Shown: piece by piece, positions 33,213-42,460 of the stretch
How the letters are laid out: every line of letters starts with the position of its first letter
How positions within the stretch are numbered: position 1 is the stretch's first letter
Source of the DNA: Sinomonas cellulolyticus
Lineage (GTDB): Bacteria; Actinomycetota; Actinomycetes; Actinomycetales; Micrococcaceae
DNA: 64,000 bases
Assembly: GCF_014656475.1 (NCBI RefSeq)
Contig: NZ_BNCM01000012.1
Coordinates: 62,001-126,000, forward strand
Reading direction: 5' to 3'
Notes under the pieces: model-generated
Seen by the model: the letters and a program-made list of their open reading frames with translations, nothing else
What the model was told of the DNA's origin: nothing
Databases searched by the model: none
Translations under genes and position numbers: made by a program

Positions 33213-34328
33213 ATTAGCGATCCACGCATCAATGAGCGAATCCGCGTTCCCGAGGTTCGCCTCGTAGGCCCTGCGGGCGAGCAGGTGGGCATCGTGCGCA
33301 TCGAGGATGCGCTTCGACTGGCTGCGGAGGCAGACCTCGACCTCGTCGAGGTGGCACCCCAGGCCAAGCCGCCGGTATGCAAGCTGATGGACTTCGGCAA
33401 GTACAAGTACGAGGCCGCGGTCAAGGCGCGCGAAGCCCGGAAGAACCAGACCAACACGGTTCTCAAGGAAATCCGCTTCCGCCTCAAGATCGACAAGCAC
33501 GACTACGAGACGAAGAAGGGCCACGCGCTCCGCTTCCTCGGAGCCGGTGACAAGGTCAAGGCCATGATCCAGTTCCGTGGCCGCGAGCAGCAGCGCCCCG
33601 AGATGGGCATCCGCCTGCTGCAGCGGTTCGCCGAGGACGTGGCGGAGGTCGGTTCGATCGAGTCGACCCCCCGCATCGACGGACGCAACATGGTCATGGT
33701 CATCGGCCCGCTGAAGAACAAGGCCGAGGCCAAGGCGGAGGCCCGCCGCGCCGCACAGCGTGCCGCGGACAAGGCCAAGGCCGAGGCCGCCAAGACCGCA
33801 TCGGTGACGGCGGAGCAGTCGCCCCTGACACAGTCGCTGGGCGATGCGCTCCCCGCTGAGTTCCTCGAGGCCGCCAAGGCCCGCGAGGAGGCGCAGCACG
33901 AGGCCAGCCCGGAGACGGAACAGGCCGCGGACATCTCGGAGGCGACTGCGCCGGAGGAGATTCAGTCCGAGGAGCTTCAGCCGGAGGCTCCGCAGGCTGA
34001 GGAGCCCCAGGCCGAGGAGCCGCAGAAGGAGGAGCCGGAGCCCGAGCAGCCCGTGGCGGCTGAGAAGCCCGCGCCCGCAGCGCGGGTGGCCGCCTCCAAG
34101 CCGGCAGCCGCCCCCAGGCCGTCCCCCGCGCCGGCCGCTCCGGCGGCCAGGCCCGTTGCTCCCAAACCAGCAGCCGCCTCGGCTGCCCGCCCCTCCGCGC
34201 CGAAGCCGTCGGCGACGCCGAAGCCCGCGGCTCCCAAGCCGGGGGCCCCGCGCCCGTCCGCGGGTGCACCGAAGCCCTCCGCCCCGAAGCCCACGGCACC
34301 CCGGCCGTCCGGCCGGCGGGGCAACTAG
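33213..34328 (+). CDS. infC: translation initiation factor IF-3 with long C-terminal extension
   Basis: IF-3 binds the 30S subunit and proofreads start codons. The core (about residues 1-180) has both domains, with [21 protein letters not shown] and the helix rich in K-I-x-K-H-D-Y. The best start is ATT at 33213: AGGAG (33201-33205) lies 7 nt upstream, whereas the only nearby conventional start (TTG 33207) is 1 nt from it. AUU starts on infC are known in E. coli and serve autoregulation. The last 190 residues are a low-complexity Ala/Pro/Lys/Glu tail, absent from most IF-3 proteins. Confidence 0.93.
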   Translation: MSDPRINERIRVPEVRLVGPAGEQVGIVRIEDALRLAAEADLDLVEVAPQAKPPVCKLMDFGKYKYEAAVKAREARKNQTNTVLKEIRFRLKIDKHDYETKKGHALRFLGAGDKVKAMIQFRGREQQRPEMGIRLLQRFAEDVAEVGSIESTPRIDGRNMVMVIGPLKNKAEAKAEARRAAQRAADKAKAEAAKTASVTAEQSPLTQSLGDALPAEFLEAAKAREEAQHEASPETEQAADISEATAPEEIQSEELQPEAPQAEEPQAEEPQKEEPEPEQPVAAEKPAPAARVAASKPAAAPRPSPAPAAPAARPVAPKPAAASAARPSAPKPSATPKPAAPKPGAPRPSAGAPKPSAPKPTAPRPSGRRGN

Positions 34329-34496
34329 CCAGATCTGGCCCGGGCGACGTCCCCCGATGAGGGGGCCGCAGCCCGCCGGGTCCACCGCCGCCGGCCTCGC
34401 ACCGGAAGGCGGCAGCAACCAGTCGGCCTGCGTGAGCAGGCCGCCAGAGAAATCCGCGGCCACCGTGCCGCGGGAAGCAGAAGGAGATCGGTTCCC

Positions 34497-34691
34497 ATGC
34501 CGAAGATGAAGACGCACAGCGGCGCCAAGAAGCGCTTCAAGCTGACCGGGTCCGGCAAGCTCAAGCGCCAGCAGGCCAACCGCCGGCACTACCTCGAGCA
34601 CAAGCCGACCACGCTGACGCGCCGCCTCGCCGCGGACAAGATCGTCACGGGCGGCAACGCCAAGGTCATCAAGCGGATGCTCGGCATCTGA
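34497..34691 (+). CDS. rpmI: 50S ribosomal protein L35
   Basis: A 64-residue basic ribosomal protein beginning [15 protein letters not shown], the hallmark of bL35, and ending in a Lys/Arg-rich helix. AAGGAG precedes the ATG. It lies 168 nt after infC and 94 nt before rplT, the universal infC-rpmI-rplT order. The gap to infC contains GC-rich inverted repeats but no U-tract; the gap to rplT contains a small hairpin (GGCCCC-GCA-GGGGCC at 34707-34721). Confidence 0.98.
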   Translation: MPKMKTHSGAKKRFKLTGSGKLKRQQANRRHYLEHKPTTLTRRLAADKIVTGGNAKVIKRMLGI

Positions 34692-34785
34692 TTTTCTTCC
34701 ACCACCGGCCCCGCAGGGGCCACTAGCCATCCCGGCCGGGCGAACGCGCCCGGGTGACTGGGAGAGATTCAGAAGGAGTACGCAC

Positions 34786-35169
34786 GTGGCACGTGTGAAG
34801 CGGGCAGTCAACGCCCTCAAGAAGCGCCGTACCGTCCTCGATCGGGCGTCCGGCTACCGCGGTCAGCGCTCGCGCCTGTACCGCAAGGCCAAGGAGCAGC
34901 TGCTGCACTCGTTCGTGTACAGCTACCAGGACCGCCACAAGCGCAAGGGTGACTTCCGCCGCCTGTGGATCCAGCGCATCAACGCCGCCTCCCGCGCGAA
35001 CGGCCTGACCTACAACCGCCTCATCCAGGGCCTGAAGGCCGCCGAGGTCGAGGTTGACCGCCGCATGCTCGCAGAGCTGGCCGTCTCCGACGCGGCCGCG
35101 TTCTCGGCTCTCGTCGAGGTCGCGAAGAAGGCCCTCCCGGCCGACGTTAACGCACCGGTCGCGAAGTAG
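34786..35169 (+). CDS. rplT: 50S ribosomal protein L20
   Basis: A 127-residue basic protein with the bL20 pattern [14 protein letters not shown] near the start and [22 protein letters not shown]. It binds 23S rRNA early in assembly and in some bacteria represses its own operon. It starts with GTG after AAGGAGTACGCAC. The operon ends at the strong hairpin after the stop. Confidence 0.98.
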   Translation: MARVKRAVNALKKRRTVLDRASGYRGQRSRLYRKAKEQLLHSFVYSYQDRHKRKGDFRRLWIQRINAASRANGLTYNRLIQGLKAAEVEVDRRMLAELAVSDAAAFSALVEVAKKALPADVNAPVAK

Positions 35170-35182
35170 CCCCAGCAGTTCT

Positions 35183-35223
35183 CGACGGCGCCCGTGCAGC
35201 ACACCGCTGCACGGGCGCCGTCG
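35183..35223 (+). terminator. strong terminator after rplT
   Basis: A perfect 18-bp stem (35183-35200 with 35206-35223) with a 5-nt loop ACACC, followed by TGTCTTCC. It begins 13 nt after the rplT stop and ends the infC-rpmI-rplT operon. Confidence 0.9.
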
Positions 35224-35259
35224 TGTCTTCCGGCCTCGGCTCATGGCTAGAGTTGGTGC

Positions 35260-36180
35260 GTGACCTCGAACGAGACCATGACCAACCCGCGCGCCGACCG
35301 GGTCCGCGACGTGGCCAAGCTGGCCGCGCGCTCGGCGAGGAACCGGCGCCGGCAGTTCCTCGCCGAGGGTCCCCAAGCGGTCCGGGAGGCGCTGCGGCTC
35401 GACGCCGAGCGGCGCGCCGAGGGGAGCTCCGCCGTCGTCCTCGAGGTCTACGCCTCGCCGGAGTGCCTCCGGCGGTATCCCGAGATCGCCGCCCTGGCTG
35501 AGCAGACCGGCCGTCTCCGGCTCGCCGACGACCAGGTCCTCGCCGCGATGGCGGACACCGTCAGCCCCCAGGGAGTCCTCGCGGTCTGCACGATGCTCGA
35601 CGTCCCGCTCGAGTCCGTCCTCGCCGCAGGCACTCGGCTCGTGGCGGTCATGTGCCGCGTGCAGGACCCGGGCAACGCCGGCACCATCCTCCGTGCTGCC
35701 GATTCCGCCGGTGCGGATGCGGTGGTCCTCACGGCGGGCAGCGTGGACATCTACAACCCGAAGGCGGTCCGCAGCACGGCAGGTTCGCTGTTCCACGTGC
35801 CCGTGGTCCTCGGCGCGGACCCGGCACAGCTTGCAGCAGACCTGCGCGGCGCGGGGGTTGCGGTGCTCGCCGCGGACGGCGGCGGGCGCCTCGACCTCGA
35901 CGAGCTCCAGGACGAGTCGGCGGCGCGGCGGATGCTGGGGGAGTCCTCCGCGGAGCACGACGGCGGCTCGGTCGCCTGCCGCCTCGAGGACCCCACGGCG
36001 TGGCTGTTCGGCAATGAGGCGCAGGGCCTGGGCGAAGAGGAGAAGGCCCTCGCCGACGAGACGGTCGCCGTGCCGCTCTACGGGCAGGCGGAGAGCCTGA
36101 ACGTCGGAACCGCGGCGACGGTCTGCCTGTATGCGAGCGCCAGGAGCCAGCGCCGCGGGGCCGGGTCCACGACCGGGTAG
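35260..36180 (+). CDS. TrmH/SpoU-family RNA methyltransferase
   Basis: A 306-residue 2'-O-ribose RNA methyltransferase. The N-terminal substrate-binding domain (about 15-105) has N-R-R-R-Q-F-L-A-E-G-P-Q-A-V-R-E-A-L. The SPOUT domain shows Q-D-P-G-N-A-G-T-I-L-R-A-A, N-P-K-A-V-R-S-T-A-G-S and L-F-G-N-E-A-Q-G-L, then V-P-L-Y-G-Q-A-E-S-L-N-V. The target may be 23S rRNA, as for related genes beside rplT. It starts with GTG 6 nt after TAGAGT (35248-35253) without a Shine-Dalgarno sequence, so it is predicted to be leaderless and separate from the ribosomal operon. Confidence 0.94.
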   Translation: MTSNETMTNPRADRVRDVAKLAARSARNRRRQFLAEGPQAVREALRLDAERRAEGSSAVVLEVYASPECLRRYPEIAALAEQTGRLRLADDQVLAAMADTVSPQGVLAVCTMLDVPLESVLAAGTRLVAVMCRVQDPGNAGTILRAADSAGADAVVLTAGSVDIYNPKAVRSTAGSLFHVPVVLGADPAQLAADLRGAGVAVLAADGGGRLDLDELQDESAARRMLGESSAEHDGGSVACRLEDPTAWLFGNEAQGLGEEEKALADETVAVPLYGQAESLNVGTAATVCLYASARSQRRGAGSTTG

Positions 36181-36241
36181 GTTGGTTCCGGCGGTTCCGC
36201 ATGCACCCGCGGGCCCGGACATGAGGGGAAGAGGGAAGAGC

Positions 36242-37180
36242 ATGGCTTCTGGCGGTGGGACCAAGGCCGTCGTCGCGGCACTGTCGGCAAACCTGTCGAT
36301 CGCGGTGATGAAGTTCCTCGCGTTCGCGCTGACGGCCTCATCGTCGATGCTGGCAGAGGCGATCCACTCTGTCGCCGACTCGGGCAACCAGGTGCTCCTG
36401 CTCGTCGGCGGGAAGCGGTCCAGGAAGCGCGCGGACCGCGAGCACCCGTTCGGCTATGGCCGTGAACGCTACATGTATGCGTTCATCGTCTCGATCGTGC
36501 TGTTCACGGTGGGCGGCCTCTTCGCGCTGTTCGAGGCGTGGGAGAAGTTCCACGACCCCCACGGCATCGAAGGCCCTTGGTGGTGGGTGCCGCTCGCGAT
36601 TCTCGTCGGCGCGGTCATCGCCGAGGGCCTCTCCTTCCGGACGGCCATCAGGGAGTCCAACCACCACCGGGGCGACGAGTCGTGGGTGTCGTTCATCCGC
36701 AATGCCAAGCAGCCAGAGCTGCCCGTCATCCTGCTCGAGGACTTCGGCGCCCTGATCGGCCTCGTGTTCGCCCTCTTCGGCGTCTCGCTCACCCTCGTGA
36801 CGGGCAACGGGCTCTGGGACGCCGCGGGCACGGCGATGATCGGCCTGCTGCTCGTGGCGATTGCGGCAGTCCTCGCAGTCGAGACCAGTTCCCTCCTGCT
36901 GGGTGAGTCCGCGACCAGAGCGGACGTGGCGAAGATCGAGGCGGCCATCGAGAGTGACGGCACCCGCGTGATCCACCTGCGCACGATGCACCTCGGTCCC
37001 GAGGAACTGCTCGTCGGCGCCAAGATCAGCGTGGCCCGCGGTGCGAGCGGAAGCCAGATCGCGCAGTCCATCGACGATGCCGAGGTGCGCATCCGGTCCG
37101 CCGTCCCCACCGCCCGCATGATCTACCTGGAGCCGGACATCCACCGTGAGGAGGCGCAGGACGCACCCGGCCCTCAGTAG
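36242..37180 (+). CDS. cation diffusion facilitator family transporter
   Basis: A 312-residue membrane protein with about six helices and a cytoplasmic C-terminal domain. The metal site motif H-S-V-A-D-S-G-N-Q (HxxxD) lies in helix 2 near residue 42, and E-D-F-G-A-L-I-G (ExxxxxxG) in helix 5. Overall it is closest to the SLC30A9-like branch, whose substrate is not certain (zinc and others). GGGAAGAGGGAAGAGC precedes the ATG. TAGGTT (36178-36183), which includes the preceding stop codon, may be its -10. Confidence 0.9.
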   Translation: MASGGGTKAVVAALSANLSIAVMKFLAFALTASSSMLAEAIHSVADSGNQVLLLVGGKRSRKRADREHPFGYGRERYMYAFIVSIVLFTVGGLFALFEAWEKFHDPHGIEGPWWWVPLAILVGAVIAEGLSFRTAIRESNHHRGDESWVSFIRNAKQPELPVILLEDFGALIGLVFALFGVSLTLVTGNGLWDAAGTAMIGLLLVAIAAVLAVETSSLLLGESATRADVAKIEAAIESDGTRVIHLRTMHLGPEELLVGAKISVARGASGSQIAQSIDDAEVRIRSAVPTARMIYLEPDIHREEAQDAPGPQ

Positions 37181-37199
37181 GCCGGCGACCGCCTCCGGA

Positions 37200-37217
37200 G
37201 GGCTCGACCGAGAGCCC
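37200..37217. terminator. small bidirectional hairpin between convergent genes
   Basis: GGGCTC-GACCGA-GAGCCC forms a 6-bp stem in the 48-nt gap between the CDF transporter and the MFS gene. It has no T-run, so function as a terminator is uncertain. Confidence 0.4.
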
Positions 37218-37228
37218 AGGGGTCCCGG

Positions 37229-38587
37229 CTAGGCCAGCGGCCGCCGCCTCTCGAGCGCGCCACTGGCGAGCGCGATCCCGAGGCCGAGCACGGCGAGCGC
37301 CGCGCCGACGTAGGCGGGGGCAACGAATCCCCATCCCGCTGCGATGACGGCGCCTCCGAGGAACGCGCCCAGCGCGTTCGCCACATTGAGCGCCGAGTGG
37401 CTCAGCGAGGTGGCGAGGGTGGCGGCGCCGGGGGCGGAGTCGAGCAGGCGCGCCTGCAGGGCGGGGATCAGGACTGAGCCCGAGCCGCCGACCACGAAGA
37501 CCATGAGCAGGGCCAGCGGCCAGACAGGCGCCGCGAGCCCGTACAGGACCATCACGAGCGCGACGACCGCCAGCGCCCGGTAGATCGTGCCCATGACCGA
37601 ACGGTCCGCGAGTCGGCCGCCCACCATGTTGCCGGCCACCATGCCGAGGCCGTAGAGCCCCACCACGAGGGGCATGAGGTCTTCGGGGAGGCCGGCCACC
37701 CCCGTCATGGTGTGGGCGATGTAGGTGTAGGTGGCGAAGAAGCCGCCGAACCCCACAATGCCCACCGCGAGGGCGAGCCAGAGCTGCACGCGCCTGAGGG
37801 CCGAGAGCTCGCGCCGGATGCTCGCCTCGGGATGCGGGGGCTCGAACGGGACGAAGCGGGCGATCATCCCGACGCACGCCAGGGCGATCGCGGCGGTCGC
37901 CACGAACAGGAGCCGCCAGCCGAGGGCCTGGCCCACCCATGTGGCGGCGGGGACGCCCAGGACGTTGGCGATCGTGAGTCCGGACATCACCGTGGCGATC
38001 GCCCATCCGCGCCGAGTGGGCGCAACGAGTGAGGAGGCGACGACGGCCGCCGTGCCGAAGTAGGCGCCGTGGGGCAGCCCTGCGGCGAACCGGGAGACGA
38101 GCATCGCCCCGTAGTCGGCCGCGACGAAGGAGGACAGGTTCGCGAGCGCGTAGAACGCCATGAGCCCGAGCAGGAGTGCCTTGCGCGGCAGCCGGGCGCC
38201 GAACGCTGCGAGCAGCGGGGCACCGACGACGACGCCCAGCGCGTAGGCAGAGATGAGCTGGCCCGCTTCAGGCGTGCTGATCGACAGCCCGCGCTCGATC
38301 TCCTTCAGGAGGCCCATCGTCGCGAACTCGACGGTGCCGATGGCGAAGCCGCCGAGGCCGAGCGCGAGCATCGCCCAGAAGAGCGGCCTGGGCGCGAGGA
38401 GCGTCGACCGCCGGGGTACGCCCGGTCTGGTGGTCGGAAGATCCGGCAGGCGGGAGGCCTCTGCGCCGGGCGTGGGAAGGGCTGGCTCGGATGCAGGCAC
38501 GGGTTCCTCGGATGGTGGCGGATGGGGTCGCGGGGAGGAACGGCGGTGGCCCTCGTCAGTGCCCAACTCTAAGGGCCTGCGGATCAT
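37229..38587 (-). CDS. major facilitator superfamily transporter (AraJ/YdhP-like)
   Basis: A 452-residue protein with about twelve helices in the pattern of the arabinose-efflux/DHA1 exporters. It has A-L-G-L-G-G-F-A-I-G-T-V-E-F in helix 1 and G-A-P-L-L-A-A-F-G-A-R-L-P-R-K-A-L-L-L as motif A. The first 65 residues are Pro/Ser-rich and unlikely to be structured. GGAGG is only 1-2 nt before the ATG at 38587, so the real start may be later. It is divergent from the Nudix gene across 29 nt. Confidence 0.88.
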   Translation of the reverse strand: MIRRPLELGTDEGHRRSSPRPHPPPSEEPVPASEPALPTPGAEASRLPDLPTTRPGVPRRSTLLAPRPLFWAMLALGLGGFAIGTVEFATMGLLKEIERGLSISTPEAGQLISAYALGVVVGAPLLAAFGARLPRKALLLGLMAFYALANLSSFVAADYGAMLVSRFAAGLPHGAYFGTAAVVASSLVAPTRRGWAIATVMSGLTIANVLGVPAATWVGQALGWRLLFVATAAIALACVGMIARFVPFEPPHPEASIRRELSALRRVQLWLALAVGIVGFGGFFATYTYIAHTMTGVAGLPEDLMPLVVGLYGLGMVAGNMVGGRLADRSVMGTIYRALAVVALVMVLYGLAAPVWPLALLMVFVVGGSGSVLIPALQARLLDSAPGAATLATSLSHSALNVANALGAFLGGAVIAAGWGFVAPAYVGAALAVLGLGIALASGALERRRPLA

Positions 38588-38616
38588 TCCTCCCGCCGAC
38601 GCCTACACTGTGACGC

Positions 38617-39075
38617 GTGCAGACGCAGGTTCAGGACGGCATGGGCGACGCCATGGTCCAGGTTGTGGGCGGTGCCCTCGTCGACTCGCTCGAGCGGCCC
38701 ACCCGGCTCCTCGTGGCCCGGAGGACGGCGCCGCCGTCCCTGGCCGGAATGTGGGAGTTCCCCGGCGGCAAGGTGGAGTCTGGCGAATCGGCTGAGCAGG
38801 CGCTGCACCGGGAGCTTCTCGAGGAGCTCGGCGTCAGCGTGGTCCTCGGCGCCGAGGTCCGCGGCCCGATTGCCCAAGGATGGGCTCTGAACGACCGAGC
38901 CGCCATGCGCGTGTGGTTCGCCGAAGTGGCGCGCGGGCGGCCTGCCCCGCTCGAGGACCACGACGAGCTCCGCTGGGTCAGCCTGGACGGCGACGACGTC
39001 GAGCGGCTTCCGTGGATTCCCGCCGACTTCCCGATTGTTGCCGCGCTGCGCGGGCACCTCGCACGCACTGCATAG
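38617..39075 (+). CDS. Nudix hydrolase, MutT-like
   Basis: A 152-residue NTP pyrophosphohydrolase. The Nudix box is complete: G-K-V-E-S-G-E-S-A-E-Q-A-L-H-R-E-L-L-E-E-L-G-V (Gx5Ex7REUxEExGU) near residue 48. The sequence before it (W-E-F-P-G) and the length match MutT-type enzymes that sanitise 8-oxo-dGTP, though the substrate is inferred. GTG at 38617 lies 7 nt after TACACT (38604-38609), again leaderless. It neighbours the SOS-controlled radical SAM gene but is not itself boxed. Confidence 0.92.
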   Translation: MQTQVQDGMGDAMVQVVGGALVDSLERPTRLLVARRTAPPSLAGMWEFPGGKVESGESAEQALHRELLEELGVSVVLGAEVRGPIAQGWALNDRAAMRVWFAEVARGRPAPLEDHDELRWVSLDGDDVERLPWIPADFPIVAALRGHLARTA

Positions 39076-39136
39076 GGTGAACACGCTTCGCACCGGCCTC
39101 ACATGAGCCGGCACAGCGGCCTCGGATGAGCGGGCG

Positions 39137-40210
39137 TCAGAACAGGGCGCTCTGCTGCGCCTCGCTGGCTGGCCCGGAAGCGTCAGGCCCCGCGGTCTGG
39201 ACGTGCATGTCTCGGTGCCCGAACGCCTCGTCCCTCTCGAACCCCCTCCCGAATCCGTGGCGTGCCTTGGCCCGGGCCACCCGGCGGCCGAGCCACGCGC
39301 GGTACTCCTTGGGCGCGTAGGCACTCTTCGCGTACAGCCGCTGGTACGGCCCCACCAGGCGGGGGTGCTCGTGAGCGAGCCAGGACATGAACCATTCACG
39401 GGTGCCGGGGCGCAGGTGCAGGGCGCCGGCCGTCACCCCCGTCGCTCCTGCCGCGGCAAGCTCGGCCATGAGCGCGTCGAGGGCCTCTTCCGAGTCGGTG
39501 AGCCACGGAAGGATCGGCATGGCCATGACGCCGCACGGGAGGCCGGCGTCCCGGAGCCTCGAGACGAGGCGGAGGCGCGCTGCCGGGGAGGGCGTGCCCG
39601 GCTCGAGGGTGGCCTGGAGCGCGGGATCGAGGACCGCGAGCGAGATCCCGGCCCCGATCGGAACCTGGGTGCCGGCAGCCTTGAGCAGAGGCAGGTCCCT
39701 CGCGAGGAGGGTGCCCTTGGTGAGGATAGAGAACGGCGTCCCCGAGTCGGCCAGTGCGCGGATGATGTCCGGCATGAGGGCGTAGCGGCCCTCCGCGCGC
39801 TGGTACGGGTCCGTGTTCGTCCCCAGGGCCACGTGCTCGCGGCGCCAGGAGGCCTTCGAGACCTCTGCGCGCAGCACCTCGCCGACGTTCACCTTCACTA
39901 CGAGCTGACGGTCGAAGTCGAGGCCGGCGTCGAGGTCGAGGTAGGTGTGGGTGTTCCTGGCGAAGCAGTACACGCACGCGTGGCTGCAGCCCCGGTAGGG
40001 ATTGACCGTCCAGCGGAACGGCATGGAGGACGCCGGGGGGACCTTGTTGAGCGCCGATTTCGCGGCGACCTCGTGGAAGGTGATTCCCTGGAACTCCGGC
40101 GTCCTCACCGTGCGCAGCGCACCCGCAAGGGACAGGAGGGGCGGCTGCGCCGGGCGGCCGCTGTCGGTCTTGGGGAGCGGCTCGGCCACCGTCTGCGTGT
40201 TCCATCGCAT
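39137..40210 (-). CDS. Rv2578c-family radical SAM protein
   Basis: A 357-residue radical SAM protein with the cluster motif CxxxCxxC at C75, C79 and C82 (RGCSHACVYCFAR). It is related to the SplB-like/Rv2578c group and has conserved E-F-Q-G-I-T-F-H-E-V and N-P-Y-R-G-C. The C-terminal half has few recognisable motifs. The gene has a perfect -35 TTGACA and a LexA box over its promoter. M. tuberculosis Rv2578c is likewise in the LexA regulon. A repair-related activity, for example on damaged nucleic acid, is plausible but unproven. Confidence 0.92.
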   Translation of the reverse strand: MRWNTQTVAEPLPKTDSGRPAQPPLLSLAGALRTVRTPEFQGITFHEVAAKSALNKVPPASSMPFRWTVNPYRGCSHACVYCFARNTHTYLDLDAGLDFDRQLVVKVNVGEVLRAEVSKASWRREHVALGTNTDPYQRAEGRYALMPDIIRALADSGTPFSILTKGTLLARDLPLLKAAGTQVPIGAGISLAVLDPALQATLEPGTPSPAARLRLVSRLRDAGLPCGVMAMPILPWLTDSEEALDALMAELAAAGATGVTAGALHLRPGTREWFMSWLAHEHPRLVGPYQRLYAKSAYAPKEYRAWLGRRVARAKARHGFGRGFERDEAFGHRDMHVQTAGPDASGPASEAQQSALF

Positions 40211-40217
40211 GCACTCT

Positions 40218-40246
40218 ATTCGAATCTATGTTCGAATCAGTGTCAA
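40218..40246 (-). promoter_or_regulatory. LexA-controlled promoter of the radical SAM gene
   Basis: On the minus strand TTGACA (40246-40241), 17 bp, then TCGAAT (40223-40218). The SOS box TCGAATCTATGTTCGA (40220-40235 on the plus strand, 11 of 12 fixed positions) covers the spacer and -10. The -35 overlaps the stop codon of the SIMPL gene upstream. Confidence 0.88.
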
Positions 40247-40890
40247 GCCTCCGCGCCGAGCTCCCAGGTCACCGTGACCGAAGCCGTGATCTCGGCCTCG
40301 CCCGCTTCGACGGGAGCGCTCACCCCAGCGGCAAAGGCCACTCGGTGCACGGGGACAGGGGTGCCGGGCGCCGGTGCAGGCCAGCCGGCTTCGACCTGCA
40401 TGACGGCCCCGAGCGCCCGTCCGGCAAGCCCGGCAAGCCGCTGCGCGGCAGCGTGCGCATCCCTGAAGGCGGCTTCCTGGGCCGAAGACCGCGCGGCGGA
40501 GGCGTCCGAGACGCCGAGCGAGAGGCCATGGATGCGGACCGCGTCGGCGCCTGCAGCCACGATCGCATCCAGCAGCTCTCCCGTCCGGGAGATGTCCCTG
40601 GCGGTGATGGTCAGCCCGCGGCCGGCGGAGTATCCCACGAGGCGCTGGCCCTGCCCCTCCTCCCACGTCATCTCCGGGGTGACGGAGAGCGAGGAGGAGG
40701 CGATGTCTGAGCGGGCGATGCCGAGGCCCAGCGCAGCGGCGACCATCGCCTCGGAAGCCCGGGACGCGCCGTCGTACGCGTCCCTGAGGCGGGGGGCGCG
40801 GACCTCGGCTCCGGTCCGCAGCACAGCGATGTCCGGCACGATGGCAGCCGATCCCGTCCCGGTCACGGTGAGGGAGTGTGGATGGGTCAT
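40243..40890 (-). CDS. SIMPL domain (DUF541) protein
   Basis: A 215-residue protein of the SIMPL/DUF541 family (periplasmic or cytoplasmic proteins related to oxidative-stress defence protein YggE). It shows L-T-V-T-G-T-G-S-A at the start, T-P-E-M-T-W-E-E in the middle and a C-terminal E-I-T-A-S-V-T-V-T-W-E-L. There is no signal peptide. The start ATG at 40890 overlaps the stop of the HExxH gene (ATGA), so the two are one operon. Function unknown. Confidence 0.88.
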   Translation of the reverse strand: MTHPHSLTVTGTGSAAIVPDIAVLRTGAEVRAPRLRDAYDGASRASEAMVAAALGLGIARSDIASSSLSVTPEMTWEEGQGQRLVGYSAGRGLTITARDISRTGELLDAIVAAGADAVRIHGLSLGVSDASAARSSAQEAAFRDAHAAAQRLAGLAGRALGAVMQVEAGWPAPAPGTPVPVHRVAFAAGVSAPVEAGEAEITASVTVTWELGAEA

Positions 40891-41318
40891 GGCGCTGTTC
40901 CTTCCCCTTGTCGATTCCGGAGGGATCGGTAGCCGCCGTCCTCGAGCCCCGCAAGGCGCTCGAAGGGGTTGAGGGAGGCAGGATCGCCGCGGGAGGCGAG
41001 CGACACGAGTGCGGCGGCGAAATAGAGGGGCAGGAACGGCAGGCCGAGGCACGCCGCGTACTGCGTCGCATGGCGCGCCTCGTGGGCCAGGAGCTCCGGC
41101 TGCGCCAGCAGCTGCGCCGCCGAGCCCCTCGTCAGGACGACGTTCCCCACGGTGAAGGCGCCCGCGGCGGGGAGGCGCGGCGTGTATCCCTCGGCCACGA
41201 AGAGGCCGCCGGGTCCGCGGCGCAGGCGCGTCCGGGCCGCCACCGCGAGCCCGAGGCCCAGCAGCGTCGACAGGTTCAGCGTATTGAGCACAGCCCGTGC
41301 CCGGCTGCCAGCACGCAC
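40887..41318 (-). CDS. putative membrane-associated HExxH protein
   Basis: A 143-residue protein of unknown function. An N-terminal hydrophobic stretch (about 8-27) precedes a compact region containing L-L-A-H-E-A-R-H (H79, E80, H83), an HExxH zinc-binding motif, and another hydrophobic segment (about 88-107). A third zinc ligand is not obvious, so protease activity is doubtful. It heads an operon with the SIMPL gene. GTG at 41318 lies 6 nt after minus-strand TACTAT (41325-41330), so the mRNA should be leaderless. The promoter is back to back with that of pheS. Confidence 0.75.
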   Translation of the reverse strand: MRAGSRARAVLNTLNLSTLLGLGLAVAARTRLRRGPGGLFVAEGYTPRLPAAGAFTVGNVVLTRGSAAQLLAQPELLAHEARHATQYAACLGLPFLPLYFAAALVSLASRGDPASLNPFERLAGLEDGGYRSLRNRQGEGTAP

Positions 41319-41349
41319 AGGGGCATAGTAGCCCGTGAACTAGACTTGA

Positions 41350-42456
<1,107 letters not shown>

Positions 42457-42460
42457 CCCC

